Positions 23,633 to 34,211 of a DNA stretch of 64,000 nucleotides are shown piece by piece. Each line of letters starts with the position of its first letter. The first letter of the stretch is position 1. The stretch is from contig JABELC010000006.1 of NCBI GenBank assembly GCA_028455995.1, forward strand, positions 992,001 to 1,056,000, in the 5' to 3' direction. Source of the DNA: Scleromitrula shiraiana. Lineage: Eukaryota; Ascomycota; Leotiomycetes; Helotiales; Sclerotiniaceae. A model generated the notes under the pieces. It was not told where the DNA came from. It saw nothing but the letters and a program-made list of their open reading frames with translations, and ran no database searches. Both the position numbers and the translations under genes were made by a program.

Positions 23633-24166
23633 TGGTCCGCCCCATTCGCAAATTTCGCCCATCTACAAATCGGCTATCTTGTTGATAAATCGGCCCCTTT
23701 TTGCGAATAAGCCTGACATATCCTATTAGTCAATCAGTTGATCTTATTAATCAATCGGCTAACTGGTTTACTAATTAAGCAATTTTGAGAATATATATTT
23801 TTAAATTTTAAATTCTAATTGGTTTGTTAATTACTAGTAGACAATTTTACTAAATTGAATATATTTTTTAGATTTTTTTAAAAAAATATTAGTATATAAA
23901 ATCATTATTTTTTATTTATTTATTTAGATTTAAAAAATTTAAATTTTGAAATTAATTTCATTTTTATTTTTGAGAATACAATGTTGTTGAAATTGATCAT
24001 CATGGCTATTTTGATTAAAGAATTTAATTTTGAATTGATTAATTAATAAAATGTTTTATTTATAAATAATCTTATATTAATCAATAGACTCGGAGTAACT
24101 TGAAGCTGATTTATTAATGGGATGGTCGATTTGTAAATAGGCGAAATTTGCGAATGGGGCGGACCA
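23633..24166. mobile_element. MITE-like element with 40-bp terminal inverted repeats
   Basis: The left end (23633-23672) begins TGGTCCGCCCCATTCGCAAA. The right end (24127-24166) is its reverse complement, with two mismatches in 40 bp. GGTC flanks both ends directly (23629-23632 and 24167-24170), a plausible 4-bp target-site duplication. The 450-bp interior is extremely AT-rich and has no transposase frame. Near the left end are scattered sub-terminal copies of short motifs such as AATCGGC and AATCAGT. This is the structure of a non-autonomous DNA transposon. I cannot assign a superfamily. It lies 48 bp beyond the stop codon of the broken rhodopsin-domain gene. Confidence 0.8.
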
Positions 24167-24214
24167 GGTCTATGTTTTCTATATAGACAATGTAAAACAC
24201 CTAATGCCTCGAAA

Positions 24215-25497
24215 TTATAGCAAACCAACCTGATCACATTTTTTTTGGCTTAACTCATACATTGAGTACGACTCGACTTCTATAGCCTTCTCTTCATCGT
24301 CCAGTTCCGGTTTCTCTGTTGTGTCTCCGGGAGCAAACATCTCATTTGAGGATCCATATTCTATTGTATTGAGGGGTATTGTTGAACAGGAGGCCATTCC
24401 TTGCTTCATTTCGATGTAGGGTTTGCTGTTACGGCGGAAAAGTGGTCGTAGAAAAGGGATTGAGGAAGTTATGATGACAGTACAGTCTTCTACCGCGCAC
24501 CAAAGATTGAAGTCTACTGTTCGATCTATTTCTTTCATCAATAATTTGGATATCTTACCACATGGGCAAATCTTTACTCACATGTTTCATCATTATTGGA
24601 ATCTACAGTGAGGCAGGTTCTGATTATTGACGCAACCATGGCACTATGTTCATCTATCAGTCGGGAACGGTTACGGGCTGAAAAATACAACTCACAGGCT
24701 GCTTACACCTAGCAGAAACGGTAAACCAATTTTCAGATGTAATTGAATATGAAGGCCCGTAATAATCGTGACTGGTAGTATCGTAGGAGCAAGATCAGTA
24801 AAGGAACTACTGGTTCCCTGCGCAAGTCCAATGTTTCGTTGAATTGTCACACTCCAACACAGGCTAGCGTGAGCTACGTGATCCCCGTTATACCATAGTT
24901 CATCGCACTCGAGGAATATCAGAGCCAGTGTTACGGCATTGATAATGACATTTTGAAGAATGAGGAAGTACAGAAACCGCCTTCGGTTTCTGCCGCATCC
25001 ATTGATCAACCCGAGAAGGTAGACAGCGAAGGATATACGACCAAATGTAGGGTGTATAATCCCGAATGGTTCCCCCAAAAATTCTGCCCGTATGGCTTGC
25101 ATTCTTTGAAGCTCGGTGAGATACCACATATGCCTACTCAGACCCTATGTTATACCCCAGGTATTCATAGATACATGGCCGACACCAAGTACCTTATTTA
25201 GAGTTAGTGAAAGAAAAAAAAAAGGCCACCCGATCGGGGAGAAATGCACACGTACAATAGCACATATAACTAGGAAATGTTCGAGAGCAAAAGGTCGATG
25301 TATCTTTAGCTTGGCTATCAATCTCAGAACTATCAACAAAGCAGAAACCCCATAAAGGGGCCACGCTATTAAAAGCACCTTCCGGGCTATGAAGTCTTAG
25401 TTTTTGCATGCTGAGATGAGATTTACCAGATCTGAATGAACTTACCTATGGAGACATCTCCATCATCAGATAACTCAGGTTGGAACACCGCCTCCAT
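24215..25497 (-). pseudogene. Rhodopsin-domain (Pth11-like) membrane protein, nonsense-interrupted
   Basis: Five exons, right to left: 25497-25446, 25386-25256, 25192-24709, 24653-24582 and 24525-24215, join in phase to 350 codons, the usual size of fungal rhodopsin-domain proteins. Family text is clear: GLSRHMWYLTELQRMQA, EFLGEPFGIIHPTFGR, then a run of membrane segments and SSIPFLRPLFRRNSKP before a cytoplasmic tail. The single defect is TAG at 25147-25145 (codon 77), exactly where relatives have Tyr before GL-RHMWYL. Every splice site is intact, so decay is recent. An alternative is use of that TAG as an acceptor, skipping 16 codons of membrane helix 2 while keeping the frame; this would give a shortened protein. 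Relatives include the appressorium receptor Pth11, but ligands are unknown. Confidence 0.65.
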
Positions 25498-28278
25498 GAG
25501 GATGAGAAAAGAATATTAATTACTATAATTTTGTAATATATTTGCTCAAGGCATATGCCATTTGAGAGTTAAAACTCATGTAATCCGCCATGAGCAATTC
25601 GTTAATAAAACTAAAATTTTGTGAACAAAATATCAAACTATGTACATGACTGAAAGTGGAGGTACAATGTATTTGTATACATGATACTAACGTCAATGTT
25701 CAACGAAGACTATGGTGCTAAGCATAACTAAGTAGAAAATATATCCTTGTTTGAAACCATGGAAACTTCTTTGATTTCATAGGGCGGGTGGTGAAATTGC
25801 GTAGAACGAAAGATTTTGAGACAACGAGGGACGAATTTAGATATTTGTACCAGCGGAAGTCTGAGCGAATCAACCTAAACATTTTCCTCATCAAAAGAAA
25901 GCGCTGAGAGAATATCCAAAATGTTAACTCCGTTCTGATTCTAGAACAATACGCGGACCGCCATATCATGATGTTGAATTGGGATGTTATAGCGAGAGTT
26001 GTTACTTACCCAATCTTGTACTCTTGATATTTGAAGAAACTCATCGCAAGTCTCAAGACAAGTGAAGAACATATGTAGTAAATCCGACAATTAACTTAAT
26101 GAAAACTTGCAACATGATAGTATACAGTACTTGGAGTAGCAATCTATCGTTGTTTATAAACAAACTGGACATTGCTAGTTCCTAACATCTAAATATCATA
26201 AATAGTACGAGCAGAGCTTGCTGCCCATCTGATCTATAAGTTCGAGTTCGAGGGTGGATTTAGTGACAGCACCAACAGCATCCAGAAGTTTTTGAGGGTT
26301 TACAAGAATAAGATATGAGATGAAATCAAAGCACTTTTAGAGTTAACTTCCGGGCCTACTATATAGTAGATGAGTGGAGGCAAGGCTAGGTAAATACCGG
26401 AATTCCACCGGTAGTTAAAAGCAGAATGGTTCAATCAACCCTGGAGTATAAATTCTTTGACTGACATTATATTCGAATATGAATTGATCATCAACCATCA
26501 AAAGCATCCACATTATTGAAAATTTGAATGCCTAGAACCCCGAAAACCAACTTCAATCAGATAAAGTTACATCGGATAGCTCCAGGGACAGCTCAAAGGT
26601 CTAAGGCAATTATACCCGGGTTCGCATAAATAATGAAAGTTTGAAGATTCTTGGATCATGTACGAATCCGGACGAGAGCAATTTTGATACAAAACAAACA
26701 GCGATGTATCGTTGATCAGTTGCAATAAACCATCAATTCAGCATATTATCATATCCATCCAATGCGACCCCAATCTTGAATTTTCGCAGAACTTCGAGTC
26801 TCAGATGATGAGCCGATAGTCTAGTTTTGCATGGACATTTAGTGCTAGCCATGTGAACGTCAATCCCTGTTACTATATCTCGTAGGTCATCTCTTATCAT
26901 CAAAAGTCTTCAAGTAGCAACCCTGAAGAACAACATAGACTTTTTATCATTGCATCACAATGATTATCACCACCGGCGATCAGGTCAAGAAAAAACAAAG
27001 AAGCGTAGTCAAGATTATCACTTATGAGTCAAAACTATGATGTTCGAAGTTGGTAGCGGAATTGCAGAGGGGATCCTACAACCTCGAGATAGTCAAGATA
27101 GTGTAGGTTTATTCCAACTCAAAGGATGTAATAACGGTGGACGTAATAGATAGATAGGTTCTAAGTAGAGTCTGTTTCTGCTTGAGTATTCTGTCGTTCA
27201 AAAGGTTTAGAAGCAAAGCACGTATAGCACGTACTATCGGATGTGAGTGCATTAGGTATCCTATCTTTGATATTGCCTCAATCAGCTGGTCTTGCTTCTG
27301 ATTCTACTTCTACTTGTTGTTGAGCTTTGATTCAAATGCTCTCATATCCATCAATAATTGGATTGATTCTATTTTATTTCTACGTCATTACATCGCATTT
27401 AATATTTTTTTGGTTAGCCTCAGATGTGCACAGCCATACTGCATGTTTGTTTCAGCCTTTGTTTTTGGATATGCCACATACCGCCACTATTTCCAAGATT
27501 TTGTTGATTTGCCACAGATTACTTATTGATTGATTGGTTAACCTTATAGCCACATTTCAATTAGCTCCACTATGACGCTACGCCACATCTAATGACGATA
27601 GCCTAGCCCTGCCCCTGGATTTTAGCCCTGGAATCGGAGATGGATCCGAGTTAATGAAAACCAAGTTATTACCCTAGTAATAATCATTTGCGGCTATCTT
27701 CCAAGGTCTATCATAGAACTTAACCAATTGATCCCATCAATAACCTCAGATTTAATCTAATAAGGCTTGGCCCCTACACCAACAAAACGTCTACAAGATG
27801 TCAGAAGATTTGCGGGATTGGCGGGGTATGTAAATAATCAGGAACAAGTACATGCGGGTAGTCTGTAGTCTGTAGTTGCCCAGTTGTGGAGGAGTATAAG
27901 GTAGAAGTGCGTGTCTACCTATCAGAAGTAAGAGCGAATGCTTTTTGTTTGTTGTTTGTACTTCTATGACGGCAAGTGGTCTTACAGAATGTCATATATC
28001 TCTTTATTCACTATTACCTTGGTATTCCAAGGTTCTAATTCCCATCTCATTCCCCATGGCCAGGAAAATCAAGTTTGGGGAAGAATTATTATTGGGTTCC
28101 TGAATTTCCCTCTTCCCCTCCTTGCTGGAATTTGGTTATATAAGGAACCTTTGTCTCCCTCGTTCCTCATGCTAATTCTAAACCATAGAACATCTACAAC
28201 TACTACTTCAATAACTCCGAGCAATAAAAACTCTATTACAAACTTCAAATCAGTTTACTCATATCAAACTCAATCAAA
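25498..28278. other. Long gene-poor stretch
   Basis: Nearly 2.8 kb without a supported gene on either strand. Short frames at 25718-25969 (-), 27314-27529 (+) and 27938-28282 (+) show no recognisable motifs. The last 150 bases, with TATATAAGG near 28136, are probably the core promoter and 5' UTR of the repeat-protein gene. Confidence 0.5.
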
Positions 28279-29129
28279 ATGACGAACTCCGGCGAATCTA
28301 CCATGCAAAAGGTTAAGGATGTCCTCCACTTGAACAAGGGACATACCGATACCACCCACACCAACACAACCCACACTGGCACAACTGGTAATCACGTTCC
28401 AGGAACTACCCACACTGGCACAACTGGTACTCACGTTCCAGGAACTACCCACACTGGCACAACTGGTACTCACGTTCCAGGAACTACCCACACTGGCACA
28501 ACTGGCTCCCACGTTCCAGGAACTACACACACCGGTGCTCATACTGGTACTGGTGGTATTTCCTCTACTCATGCTGAGGGAACTCATGGACCACATTCTA
28601 GCAGAGTTGCAAATGCCGCCGACCCACGAGTTGACTCCGATATGGATGGCAACCGCATTCCTAACCAAACTACCTCTGGATACGGAACAGCCGATCACAA
28701 CACCTTAGGCGGAACTGGTACCACTGGTGCTCATCATCATCCTCACGGAACCACCGCTGGCAACCATGTTGGTGGCACTGGATTCAGCGGAGGTATCTCC
28801 AGCTCAACCAACGCTGGACCACACGACTCCAACATTGCCAACAAGGCCGACCCACGCGTTGACTCTGACTTGAGCGGATCTGGCAATCGCCATGGTGCTG
28901 CAACTGGAGGTGTCTTTGGCGCTTCTGGTTCTCATGCCACTCCCGGAAGTGGAACAGCTCAGAACACTGCCGGTCCTCACAACAGTGATATGTTGAACAA
29001 GTAAGTTCTACTCTGCACTCCCACATCCCCATTCGATCAATACTAATCCTTTTTACTAGGGTTGATCCTCGTGTTGACTCTGATCTTGACTACTCCAAGA
29101 CTATTGGTGGAAACAAAACCCACGCCTAA
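28279..29129 (+). CDS. His/Thr/Gly-rich repeat protein with ADPRVDSD motifs
   Basis: Two exons, 28279-29000 and 29060-29129, give 263 residues with no signal peptide. The N-terminus (MTNSGESTMQKVKDVLHL) may form an amphipathic helix. Then come four near-perfect 13-residue repeats (HTGTTGTHVPGTT; 39-bp DNA units at 28372-28527). The rest carries three copies of a conserved motif: RVANAADPRVDSDMD, NIANKADPRVDSDLS and DMLNKVDPRVDSDLD, the last crossing the intron. Each follows a GPH tripeptide. Such hydrophilic, disordered proteins occur across ascomycetes and are often annotated as cell-surface or stress (LEA-like) proteins; I know of no proven function. The TATA-like box upstream and the very biased codons suggest strong expression. 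Repeat number may vary between strains. Confidence 0.88.
28372..28527 (+). repeat. 39-bp coding minisatellite, 4 copies
   Basis: Four head-to-tail 39-bp units inside the repeat-protein gene. They differ only by a few bases (for example AAT, ACT or TCC at one codon) and encode HTGTTGTHVPGTT variants. The near identity points to recent expansion by slippage or unequal exchange. Confidence 0.95.
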
Positions 29130-29878
29130 TTTCATCTTATGATGGTAAGAATTCCCCTATAACCACTTGTACAGGTACCTCAGACTGACATTAGTACTAG
29201 ACAAATACCCACTCACGATAATCTCACGAATTTTCTTTCCTCGTTGTCATCGTGATTCTTTTTTGCGATACCCGAAGATTGGCCAACCTTGTAATCGGGA
29301 GCTTTTCTTTTTTTCAATCACTGTGTTATTTACATTGCTTATTTATGATGGATGGATGGTTGGACGGGGGGATGGTTAGGGGGAATACCTGTTCCGTAAC
29401 ATGAAATTCTACAAATCATAAAAATTTCATTGCCTTCAAAAGCTTTCTACAATATGTTTTCTCTCATTTTAAGTGAATTCTTCAAACTTCACGTGGCACG
29501 GAAGACGAAATGGGGCAAACGATGAATTATTGTGAAATTGACCGTGAATATCTCGCGTATCCAAATACATCCGTCTGAGAAAAAAATCAACATAATAGGA
29601 AGACAGGGCAAAGAGACCAAGAGAATCCGCAAGTCCTTTTACTTATTCCAGACCCAAAGCGTGCGCGCCATACATCTGTCGTACGAGAAATGAAAAGAAA
29701 GAAAAGAAATGGAAGTTGATTTCCGATTTGGTGTGTTGGAAAGAGCAACTGTTGTAGAAGTAGATGTATGGTTATTTCTGAGTGGTTAGTTTATACGAAA
29801 TTGTTTAGGGAATGTTGGACTGAGTTTTAATCACTTGAAATCAAACCTCTATTCCTACTCATCAATTAATCCATCAAG
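29130..29878. other. Intergenic, 3' UTR of repeat-protein gene
   Basis: About 750 bp without a recognised gene. The frame at 29167-29379 lies in the likely 3' UTR and looks non-coding. Confidence 0.5.
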
Positions 29879-30996
29879 ATGTTTACACTGATGTTTACAC
29901 TGAGCATCAGAACTTATATCTTCGCTGTCTTTGGTATTTGCATCTCATCGATAGCGGTCGATACTCAAGTCCCTGTCAACGAACAATTCATAATTCAGGG
30001 AGACCATGGATGGCCATCCGTAGATTTCTGTCATGATGCAGTCAGTATTTCACAAAAATCAATTATCTTTACCAAACTAACATAAATCACCAGTGTTCAT
30101 CTCTGAAGAATGACAACCCATCAATTACATGTTACCCAGATATCCCTACATACCTATTCGAAGATTTTGTATCTGGTCAGCAACAGGAAGTTCGTTCACT
30201 TTGTTACGTCCTTCCTACCAGTTCTGATGAGGTATCAAGAGTTGTGAAAATTCTTTCGGTACATGTATGTCCTTTTGCTATCAAGAGTGGAGGGCATACC
30301 ATGTTTACTGGTGGATCGAATGAACCTGATGGTGTAACGATTGATCTTCGATGGCTTGATTCCTTGGAAATCACCGATGATCTTGAAACGATCAAAGTTG
30401 GGACTGGGAATCGTTGGCGGTGAGTTTTCGATTTTTTGGATCCCTTGCAAAAACTTGTTGTTGTTGGACGAGTTGCAAGTGTAGGTGTTGGTGGGTTTAC
30501 TTTAGGGGGCGAGTAATCTCGAAATATCACAGAAAGCTTGGGACTAATTTGAGGATATGAAAAGGGGATACTTCATTCATCTCTAGGAAGTATGGCTGGG
30601 CATCGGACAATGTGAAAAATTATGAGGTAGTGCTCCAAGGAATCTATTCGTTCCAGGCTAACATCCTCATCAGTTATTTCTAGCCAATAGATCTATCATC
30701 GAAGTGAACCAGGAATCCTCCAAAGACCTTTACTATGCTCTTCGCGGAGGTGGTAAAAACTTCGGAATTGTAACTCGATTCGATATACAAACTCGTCCAA
30801 AACGTCCAGTGTGGGGAGGTATTGGGGGTTTCCTTCGGATCTTCAAAGTTATTATCAATCCTTCAACATTTCACGGGCATTATATTTCACTCGTACTTCC
30901 ATCATTCAACATATGGTTACACCATTAAATTCATTACTCTGCAGATTAGGTTATTGTACGACCTTATATTCGTTTGCATATTCCCTAATAGATATC

Positions 30997-31037
<41 letters not shown>

Positions 31038-31967
31038 CGATCCAGATGCTCAAGCTTATGGATCTTTTCTGTTACTTCCTTACCTACATACTTATGTATT
31101 TTTCACACAACTTAACCATGATGGAAGCCTTGGCAACCCTAAAATCTTCGAATCAAACCTGAAGGCCAAAAAATATATATTCTAACAAATCGTTTAGCCA
31201 ACGTACCGGATTTTCCCTAAGAAAATAGAGGAGAAGACACAGGAGCAGTTCGTGGACTACGGCGATGCCCACATAGTTCACCTATTCCATCCATGCCAAC
31301 AAATGAACAAGTCAATTCTTTGAAACCGCTACGATCCACCACCCGACGCCAAAACTCTTGTAGAGTTCATGAAAATTTTCATCTCGGAAACCAAAGTGTC
31401 TCAAGAGCTTGACGGTTTGGTATCCGCTCGTCTCGCCCAACAATTTATCTCAAAGGAGGAAAGTAGTCACTTTTCAAAAAATGGAGGGAAAGCATTAGGA
31501 ATCGCGGAAGATGAAGGACCATTGTTTCGTAGGTGATTTGATCTCATCGTATCGTTTGACTATTCACAAAAGAAATTCTTACTGCGGCATTGGCATCTAA
31601 TCCGAGTCGGAAGGAAAACGACGAAGTTATAGAAACCGTGAGTGGAAATGTTATTGAAAGAGCAGTTTCGAAGGGAAAGGAAATGGGACTGCATCGTCGA
31701 TTTATATATCAAAGTTATGCAGCGAGACATCAAAAAATGTTCGAGGGTTATGGGAAGGAGAAACAAGAAAGATTGAGAGAAGTTCAGAAAAGTGCGGATC
31801 CTGAAGGGATATTTGATAGATTATTTTCTGGATATTTTGGGTCATGGATCGAGTCTCATTTTTTGGCAAACTGGTTAATATCAAAAAACAGAGGCCGGGT
31901 GAGGGATGTTAATGGCATCAGTATACCAATGATTGATGAGGGGAAAGTTCCGATTAGGTGGAGCTGA
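29879..31967 (+). pseudogene. Degenerate FAD-linked oxidoreductase (BBE-like)
   Basis: The region keeps recognisable pieces of a berberine-bridge-type secreted oxidase in order. A signal peptide-like start is at 29879. An exon from about 30094 holds PFAIKSGGHTMFTGGSNEP, whose His would carry covalent FAD. GRVASVGVGGFTLGG follows, then KYGWASDNVKNYEVVL, then IIEVNQESSKDLYYALRGGG and FGIVTRFDIQTRP. The C-terminal BBE block (RAVSKGKEMGLHRRFIYQSY) is at 31660-31720. Between them the frame is lost: GGG is followed by a TAA at about 30514, several frame changes separate the blocks, an AAC microsatellite sits in the middle, and 31190-31560 has many stops. Clean introns do not repair it. I read it as a long-dead gene. 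Confidence 0.8.
30996..31038. repeat. AAC trinucleotide microsatellite
   Basis: About 14 uninterrupted AAC/CAA units within the FAD-oxidase remnant. In one frame they would encode a poly-Asn run just before a DPDAQ stretch that resembles the parent family. The expansion probably happened after or during loss of function. Confidence 0.95.
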
Positions 31968-32943
31968 TGATCGGTTCATCCCGAGTGAATTCTCCACCCG
32001 AAACTTCATGAGATCATCATTTAACACCAGTGCAGAACAAAAATATCTCGTAGGATCAAAAGACGTACATCTCGAAGAATGAAGCTTTACCTTGTATATA
32101 TAATTCTTAACGCGTCGTATCCTGCAATATGCGCGCTCGCTATGAACCCACTCACTGCCCACTCCAAATCTATCTACCATATATAATACCAAACACACAC
32201 AACCCAGCGATCCAAGACCAGGCTAAAGTACCTCAGCGGGTAGGAAATTTAAGTTCGTTTCGTGTGTGTAGGTTATTCGGGTCCTTCACCATTGTGGTCG
32301 AAAGTTATCTGAATCTGGGTACATCGTTACGGAAAGAGGAATTCGATCTGTGACTTGGGTGGGACGCAATTGGGATCGTAAATGGCTTCTCACCGGCTAC
32401 GGCTGAGGGGCTTTTTGTTTAATCGACCAGGTTGATTGATGGTTCATTGGGATGATGGTAGATATATGGATTGAGATAGGAAAATATATCGTCAAGTGGC
32501 TGGTAGTGAAGGATGTGTCAGATTACTTGATTCTTCGGTATCTTCACTTGTAGTCAATTACCTGCTATATGTATCCCGCGCCCAGACAAACCATTTAGAA
32601 ATGTTTGTCCAAGAAATCTAAATGCATTTAGTAAGTATTCCTAACAAGTTCATCTTCACTGGTGTCAAAAATCATGCAGCGGCTCATTTTTCAGAAATCA
32701 ACAACAGATATTTGTCGACTCCTCAATCCATCCACCATCCAAAGACCAGCTCCTCTCCTCTCAAACCATCTATCCAAATACAAGTAACTGAACACCTTCA
32801 TAAACTTTATTCTACACGAATTTTGGGTATATAATTCCTCTCAAACAACCAGCCCAGAACCATAGGACATCAAAACACCCCCAAACTCCCAAATACTAAA
32901 TTTTAAGAATACCGAATCGTAAAAAGTCATTCTTAAAATCATA
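31968..32943. other. Intergenic spacer
   Basis: About 980 bp between the FAD-oxidase remnant and the convergent GT17 gene. No recognisable coding or RNA feature; short frames lack family content. Confidence 0.5.
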
Positions 32944-34211
32944 TCAGACCAAAGAAGTATCAACATCTTCTTCAAAATCAACGAATCCAGCTCCTTCTCC
33001 ATCTCTACTAATCATATAATTGAATTGAGCTGAATGTTCTTTGATATATGCCGGCATATCGTGGTTGTTCTCAATTCTTTTGTACCACTATTGATTCGTA
33101 TATTAGTTTTCGACCTTAAGCCCCATCATCCCATCTATCGCTCCCCCCAAAAAGAATTACTCACCTGACCAAATCTATCCCATAAATCCTTTCCTTTCCC
33201 AACTCTATCAACGATTCTATCCGTTTCCCTAAACTCCTCCTTATTCAAATTGGTATGACTAAAACTTTCCATCTTCCTTCTCATCTCCCTCAAAGTTCTA
33301 AAACAACTTGAACAATGCCAACCCGCATTCCAAAAATCGCCAATTTGATGCGGATCCTTCTCGTCAACTTCAATACCACCTCCATGTCTTCTCCTCAAAC
33401 TATGAGGCAATATGGTATTATCCATGCCTCTAAAATACGTCGCTTGAGGATGTTCCCACTGTACACCGCGATGTCGGAATTGAAACGAATAATAGTAAAA
33501 TTGTGAACGTAACGTAAGGATCAGAGGAAAATTACAATTTCGAAGAACCTGTAATGTAGCAGGACGAATCACTTCATCTATATCTGATACCAAAATCACA
33601 TCTCCTTCATTTGGTTTTTTATCATTCGATAACGTGGGAAATACTTGGGTAAACATTGCATCTCTTTGAAAACGTTCTTGAATCCACGCATTCTGTTCAT
33701 ATTCTTTCGAACCAGGTAATGATTGATTATTTATTGGAGGTGGTGCATCCGTCAAAACGTGATAAATTATTTTATCTTCAAACTGGTGGAATTTGGATCG
33801 GTTTTCTTGAAATGTCATGTTTTTTGGTAATCCCGTGAAGGTTGTTGGAGCTTCGAGGATAACGAAATAATCAACTTCATTATTCATCTCGTTGAGGCGA
33901 ATTTCTAGCCAGTCTAATTCGCTATTTATCATAAATAAATCATAGATTTTTCGTTTTTGAGTACGTGCTGAATAGACTGTGAGATCGTGAGAGGCACATA
34001 GTTGTTTGGCTGATGAGACCGGAAGATATCCATTATATATTGAGGATGTACGTATTTCGAAGTCGATATCTGATAAAGTTATCGTGAGAGGATATGATGT
34101 TATATGTGGAAGTAGGAAATATGCGATGGTATATAGAAATACGATTGCAGAAAGGTATCTGATAATACGTATCAAATAATTTGTAGTTTTGTTTGAAAAT
34201 AGTTGTATCAT
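32944..34211 (-). CDS. GT17-family N-acetylglucosaminyltransferase-like protein
   Basis: Two exons, 34211-33165 and 33087-32944, give 396 residues. A single membrane segment near residues 18-36 makes it a type II Golgi-style protein. The catalytic region matches glycosyltransferase family 17: KRKIYDLFMINSELDWLEIR at the start, EAPTTFTGLPK, EYEQNAWIQERFQRD, then GDVILVSDIDEV with the DxD metal/UDP-sugar motif, and GWHCSSCFRTLREM. Animal members are GnT-III, which adds bisecting GlcNAc to N-glycans. Fungal members are common but their acceptor is unknown, and bisected glycans are not standard in fungi. The second exon supplies a conserved tail (WYKRIENNHDMPAYI). The start is uncertain between the ATG at 34211 and any later Met, but the membrane anchor favours 34211. 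Confidence 0.92.

Noticed and set aside
24692..25129. Intact 145-residue membrane protein starting at MWYLTELQ
   Set aside because: It is the middle of the rhodopsin-domain gene after the premature stop; a native protein would not begin within the second helix-loop.
30204..30530. 108-residue minus-strand frame
   Set aside because: It is the shadow of the FAD-binding block of the oxidase remnant on the plus strand.
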